DNA from: a virus
IMG/VR virus record: IMGVR_UViG_3300027704_003324
Location: 62,001-126,000 of that record
Length of the DNA: 64,000 bases
Direction: 5' to 3' (one strand)
Shown here: one piece after another, positions 60,804 through 64,000 of the stretch
Numbering within the stretch: position 1 is the first letter of the stretch
How the letters are laid out: each line of letters starts with the position of its first letter
Notes under the pieces: generated by a model
What the model saw: only the letters and a program-made list of their open reading frames with translations
Database searches by the model: none
What the model was told of the DNA's origin: nothing
Program-made: the position numbers and the translations under genes

Positions 60804-62396
60804 CTATACTAACTCTAAGTCAGAAATAAAGATCTTACCATAAAATTCTGGTCTGATCATTTTCTTAGCATAACGAGTCATTAAACCTTTTCTTGGAGTG
60901 AAGGTTTCTGGATCGTATACCATTGGAGTCATCATTAATGGTACATAAGGAGCATATACTGCACCAGCTTCTAAGAACTGTCCACCTCTGTAACCTAACA
61001 ACATAATGTTCTCAGTCATATAAGGATTCTTGTAAACTTGGAAACGGTTAGCTAAGCTACCAATTTTCTGTACACCCATTGCAAATTTCTCTTGGTTACC
61101 GTCAGTTTGTGCAGCATATCCTGGAATTGATTCTAAGATTGTTGCTACTGAAGGAGAACATACTACGAAGTTTGCACCACCTCTTAAGGTCTTTTGGTGA
61201 ATCTTGTTAGATACTTTCTGTACTTTAGTTCCTAATGTTTGGAACCATTGTCCTTGAGTATTGTAAAAATCTGAAGTTGCTGAAGACCAAGCACCGCCTT
61301 TAAAGACTTTGTTGTTCTCTGCAGACCATTTTTCAGTTGTTGTAGCGCCTTTGATCAACATATCTAAGATTTCTAAATCAATCTCCATAGAGATGTATTC
61401 AGATAACAAAGAAGTTAATTCAGCTTCTGCATCAATTGAATGGTATGCGTTAAGATCTTGAGCAAATTCTGGAGTCCATTGTGCTTTTAACTTTCTAGTC
61501 TTAGCAACAATTGCCTCAGATTGTAATTGAACATCGATTTCTGGAATAGAAATAGAAGTATCAACTGCTACACCACCGTCAGCTTCAAAATCGCCTCTTG
61601 TGTTATCTGTTGGTTGTTTGTGATAAGTTACTTGAACGTTATCTGCATCAGTAATATCTCCTGCTCCTACTGTTTGTACGAATACTAAGTTAGATCCTGA
61701 GATTTTAGTGAATTGCTTGTTGATTGCTACTGAACCAGAAGTTAATCCGAATGCACGAACTCCTTCTACGTCATAGTTAGGAATAGAAGATAAAGCGATA
61801 GATACAGTTTCGTATTCAGCTAATGTAATACCAGCATCGAATCCTACATCTTTAAGCTTTGCAGCTCCTACTGCAGCTGCTGCTACAGTTCCAGATACAC
61901 CGTTGATAGTGTAACCAAATTGACCTGCTCCGTATAATCCTCCTGAAGGATCTACATCAACACCCATTTTGTTAGCACCGTCAGTAACGTTACCGTACAT
62001 ATTTTCTCCATCAGCACGTCCGTTAGCGGCAGTACCATATTTGAAATCTAGATAAAATACTAGACCTGAAGGTAAAGACATTGGTTGTACAGATACGAAA
62101 TCCTGTGCACTAATTTGAGCAAATACTTTTCTTACCAAAGGTAATGCAACACCAGCCCATTGTTCTCCTGCGCCTGCTGTAAAGCCTGCTGAAGTACCAG
62201 ATGCACCTGTGTTATTTGCTTCTGCTACGATTTGTTTAGCTTGGTTCTCTAAAATCATAGCCATGTTTGTAGCTACTCTTTCATCAGTGATCCCTTCTAA
62301 CAAACCTGAAGCACTCCACTTCTCAGCTAATTTTGCTGAGTCTGCTTGTAAGCTTTTAAAGCTGTTTGAGCTTTCTAAAAGATTGTTAATTTCCAT
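60804..62396 (-). CDS. 23: Major capsid protein, gp23-like
   Basis: The 530-residue protein has the T4 gp23 layout: an N-terminal helical propeptide region (K-L-A-E-K-W-S-A-S-G-L-L-E-G, then I-L-E-N-Q-A-K-Q-I-V-A-E near residue 55) likely to be cleaved by the prohead protease, a V-S-V-Q-P-M-S-L-P-S-G-L-V-F-Y-L-D segment, and a C-terminal M-T-P-M-V-Y-D-P-E-T-F-T-P-R-K-G followed by Y-A-K-K-M-I-R-P. It forms the HK97-fold capsid lattice. It is 33 bases after the scaffold gene and ends before a strong terminator, as expected for a very abundant product. Confidence 0.95.
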   Translation of the reverse strand: MEINNLLESSNSFKSLQADSAKLAEKWSASGLLEGITDERVATNMAMILENQAKQIVAEANNTGASGTSAGFTAGAGEQWAGVALPLVRKVFAQISAQDFVSVQPMSLPSGLVFYLDFKYGTAANGRADGENMYGNVTDGANKMGVDVDPSGGLYGAGQFGYTINGVSGTVAAAAVGAAKLKDVGFDAGITLAEYETVSIALSSIPNYDVEGVRAFGLTSGSVAINKQFTKISGSNLVFVQTVGAGDITDADNVQVTYHKQPTDNTRGDFEADGGVAVDTSISIPEIDVQLQSEAIVAKTRKLKAQWTPEFAQDLNAYHSIDAEAELTSLLSEYISMEIDLEILDMLIKGATTTEKWSAENNKVFKGGAWSSATSDFYNTQGQWFQTLGTKVQKVSNKIHQKTLRGGANFVVCSPSVATILESIPGYAAQTDGNQEKFAMGVQKIGSLANRFQVYKNPYMTENIMLLGYRGGQFLEAGAVYAPYVPLMMTPMVYDPETFTPRKGLMTRYAKKMIRPEFYGKIFISDLELV

Positions 62397-62429
62397 AATT
62401 GAAATTTTAATTTAAGTTTATATTTAATG

Positions 62430-63506
62430 TTATTTAATAATACCTGCTAATTTCTGCATTCTTAATACTGCTTCTGATACTTGTCCTATTACTGGAGGAT
62501 TACTTGCTGTAGTTCCTGTAGCTCTAGAAGCCATACCTCTATGTTCTTTAAGATTGGTTTTAGCTGGTGCGACAATATTGTCTGATACTGTTTCGAAAAC
62601 TAATTTTACTTCTTTAACTGTTTCAGCTTTATCGAATGCAGCGATTATGCTTACTTTCTGGCTTTCAGTTAATGAATTAGCTTTGAAAATTTTATTAACG
62701 TATAATAGTTTAGAGTTAAGAATGTTAACTTCGTTTAGTTCATGTCTTAAAGTCTCTACTGTTACAAGAGCTTCTTTAAGGTCTGCACTATTCTGTTTAG
62801 CTTCCTTCAAAGTATCATTAACGTTTTTCTCTTTAGTATCTGATTCTGCTGATACTTCGTTTTCTGTACTTTCTTCTACTGGCTTATCGTCTTTATCTGC
62901 TTCTTCACCTTCGGTAGTTAAACCTTCTAGTTCTGCAAGTAATTCGTCTAAGTCAATTTCTTCTTCACCTTCTCCGTCTTCTGGAGCCATTTCTGGTTCA
63001 GCTCCCATTTCTGGTTCTGCTTCCATTCCTGCATCCATATCAGCTCCTAATTCATCTTCTCCTTCTAGACCTGCTTCAGCTCCCATTTCGGTTGCTATTA
63101 CATCTCTAATAAGATCTTTAAATTGATCGACTGATAATTTAGATAAGTCTTCATCTCCGTCTATTTCGTCAGCAGCTTCTTCTGCTTCATCCTCCATAGG
63201 TGCGATTTCTTCTTCTCCGTCTAATTCTTCTTCTTCTGGAGCATCCTCATCGGATACTTCAGTATCTGCATCTTCCTCTTTTACTACTTCGTCTTTAGCC
63301 TCATAGTTACCTTCTTCTACCTCATCAGATTCAGTTACTGCTTCTTCTGTGGAAGAGTCTTCCATCTCTTGAAGTTTTGCAGCTAACATATCTTTTAAAT
63401 GAGGAGTCAAAGACTCTTCTAGGGCTTCTTTCGCGTTAGCAATAGCAGCGGAACGTACAGATTTTGCTTCAGCAATTGCTTGCTTGAATAAATCTTTGTT
63501 TGCCAT
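62430..63506 (-). CDS. 22: Prohead core scaffold protein, gp22-like
   Basis: A 358-residue protein with a helical N-terminus (L-F-K-Q-A-I-A-E-A-K-S-V), a long acidic stretch (residues about 50-215, mostly Glu/Asp), and a conserved helical C-terminus (L-L-Y-V-N-K-I-F-K-A-N-S-L-T-E-S-Q-K, A-F-D-K-A) ending M-Q-K-L-A-G-I-I-K, as in T4-like prohead scaffolds. It directs capsid assembly and is then degraded. Directly upstream of the major capsid gene, as in T4. The prohead protease gene is not in the window. Confidence 0.9.
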   Translation of the reverse strand: MANKDLFKQAIAEAKSVRSAAIANAKEALEESLTPHLKDMLAAKLQEMEDSSTEEAVTESDEVEEGNYEAKDEVVKEEDADTEVSDEDAPEEEELDGEEEIAPMEDEAEEAADEIDGDEDLSKLSVDQFKDLIRDVIATEMGAEAGLEGEDELGADMDAGMEAEPEMGAEPEMAPEDGEGEEEIDLDELLAELEGLTTEGEEADKDDKPVEESTENEVSAESDTKEKNVNDTLKEAKQNSADLKEALVTVETLRHELNEVNILNSKLLYVNKIFKANSLTESQKVSIIAAFDKAETVKEVKLVFETVSDNIVAPAKTNLKEHRGMASRATGTTASNPPVIGQVSEAVLRMQKLAGIIK

Positions 63507-63602
63507 TTTAATAAATGTTTGTTGTGGGTTTCTACGATTATTATAAATCGTAATAGAAAATTATAAATTGTTGGAATCAGTATAGAGACTGATTATTATG
63601 TA

Positions 63603-63610
63603 TATAAATA
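63603..63610 (-). promoter_or_regulatory. TATTTATA candidate late promoter
   Basis: Coding-strand A-TATATTTATATA 97 bases before the scaffold ATG, just downstream of a terminator hairpin. It would drive scaffold and capsid genes. Confidence 0.5.
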
Positions 63611-63621
63611 TATACTTTTTA

Positions 63622-63654
63622 CGAAAACAAGAAAACCACCTGTAAAAGATGGTT
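63622..63654 (-). terminator. Intrinsic terminator upstream of the scaffold gene
   Basis: Minus-strand AACCATC-TTTTACA-GGTGGTT forms a 7-bp stem (one G-T pair) followed by TTCTTGTTTT. It lies about 38 bases after the stop of the partial gene at the right edge. Confidence 0.7.
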
Positions 63655-63691
63655 AACTTTCCTGCCCGTCGGTAGCGTCCGAGGAATTACC

Positions 63692-64000
63692 TTATCCTAA
63701 TAGCCCGATGTCTGATAAGACGTCTCTTACTAGGGTATGTACTTCTTTTCCTTTAACTAGAGATTTTACTGAAGCGAATGCTGTTTGTCCCCATGCTGAT
63801 TTTCTGATTGAAGCGATTACATCGCCTCCGTATTGACCTGCTAAGAAGAATATAAATAAAGCATATAGTCCTTTAGTAACTGGGTCAATGTATTTTTTAG
63901 TTGGTCCTATCATTACTACTGATAGTACTCTTTTAATTGGTGACATAAAAGCTGCTTCGTTCTTATGCGTCCAATCATAAATTTTTGTTGCTATATCATC
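63692..64000 (-). CDS. Hypothetical protein with one membrane-like segment (partial at right edge)
   Basis: The frame is open to the window edge, so the N-terminus is missing or the start is M-S-P-I-K-R-V at 63946. The visible 103 codons contain one hydrophobic stretch (G-L-Y-A-L-F-I-F-F-L-A-G) preceded by a basic segment and followed by helices. A small late membrane protein such as a holin is possible but unsupported. It is followed by a terminator, so it ends the transcript unit upstream of the scaffold gene. Confidence 0.6.
   Translation of the reverse strand, partial: DDIATKIYDWTHKNEAAFMSPIKRVLSVVMIGPTKKYIDPVTKGLYALFIFFLAGQYGGDVIASIRKSAWGQTAFASVKSLVKGKEVHTLVRDVLSDIGLLG

Noticed and set aside
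12587-63610. TATAAATA on the plus strand as T4-type late promoters firing rightward
   Set aside because: Every gene is on the minus strand, and rightward promoters at each gene start would make only antisense RNA. The coding-strand reading TATTTATA next to terminators is the simpler explanation, though 5'-end mapping is needed.
63655-63691. A GC-richer stretch near the right edge as an RNA gene or attachment site
   Set aside because: It is under 40 bases, with no convincing fold beyond the adjacent terminator and no repeat elsewhere in the window.

Overview
The window is one continuous piece of a lytic, T4-related ("far-T4") contractile-tailed phage genome. It is AT-rich, and every gene I can support is on the minus strand, so transcription runs from position 64000 towards 1. 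Recognisable T4-type proteins are the scaffold (gp22-like), major capsid protein (gp23-like), neck proteins (gp13/gp14-like), tail terminator (gp15-like), sheath (gp18), tube (gp19), gp26- and gp53-like baseplate proteins, UvsX, gp32, an RNase H/5'-exonuclease and a DnaB-type helicase. Most starts I checked lack a Shine-Dalgarno sequence and have an A-rich leader instead. That is typical of Bacteroidota, so a marine flavobacterial host is my best inference; it is not proven.

Layout in the direction of transcription (right to left): (1) 64000-60804, a partial small membrane-type protein, scaffold and major capsid protein, closed by a strong UUCG-loop terminator. (2) 60714-57243, PhoH-like ATPase, neck and tail-completion proteins. 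(3) 57171-41701, a fibre/adhesin block: a 1562-residue fibre with cadherin-like domains, three fibres sharing a W-K-K-x-x-V-S-G-S N-terminus, a 1683-residue repeat fibre with an S74 self-cleaving chaperone, and small accessory proteins. (4) 41680-20371, a tightly packed run of 22 genes that are not virion proteins: glycosyltransferases (including two GT7/beta-1,4-galactosyltransferase-like enzymes fused to LamG domains), a nucleotide-sugar dehydrogenase, an epimerase, a compact DegT-type aminotransferase, an amidinotransferase, a 2OG-Fe(II) oxygenase, two SGNH hydrolases, a methyltransferase, two twitch-type radical SAM enzymes and a paralogous family of unassigned proteins. (5) 20369-8119, sheath, tube, baseplate assembly proteins, a 1308-residue tape measure, and baseplate/hub proteins. 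(6) 8073-1, replication and nucleotide metabolism: a short, divergent family-A DNA polymerase (not the family-B enzyme of T4), an orphan, gp32-like SSB, UvsX, RNase H, helicase, NrdB and partial NrdA.

Regulation can be partly read. A coding-strand motif TATTTATA lies shortly upstream of many starts and four times sits just downstream of an intrinsic terminator, forming terminator-promoter modules. A second motif, CGTATATT, lies 29-35 bases upstream of the helicase, SSB and polymerase genes. No stretch without a gene reaches 300 bases (the longest is about 185), and I saw no tRNA, CRISPR array, integrase or insertion sequence.

The most unusual parts are the 21-kb glycan/small-molecule modification cluster embedded among late virion genes, its tandem GT7-LamG enzymes, the twin radical SAM genes flanking a small beta-sandwich-like protein, and the divergent family-A polymerase in an otherwise T4-like replisome.
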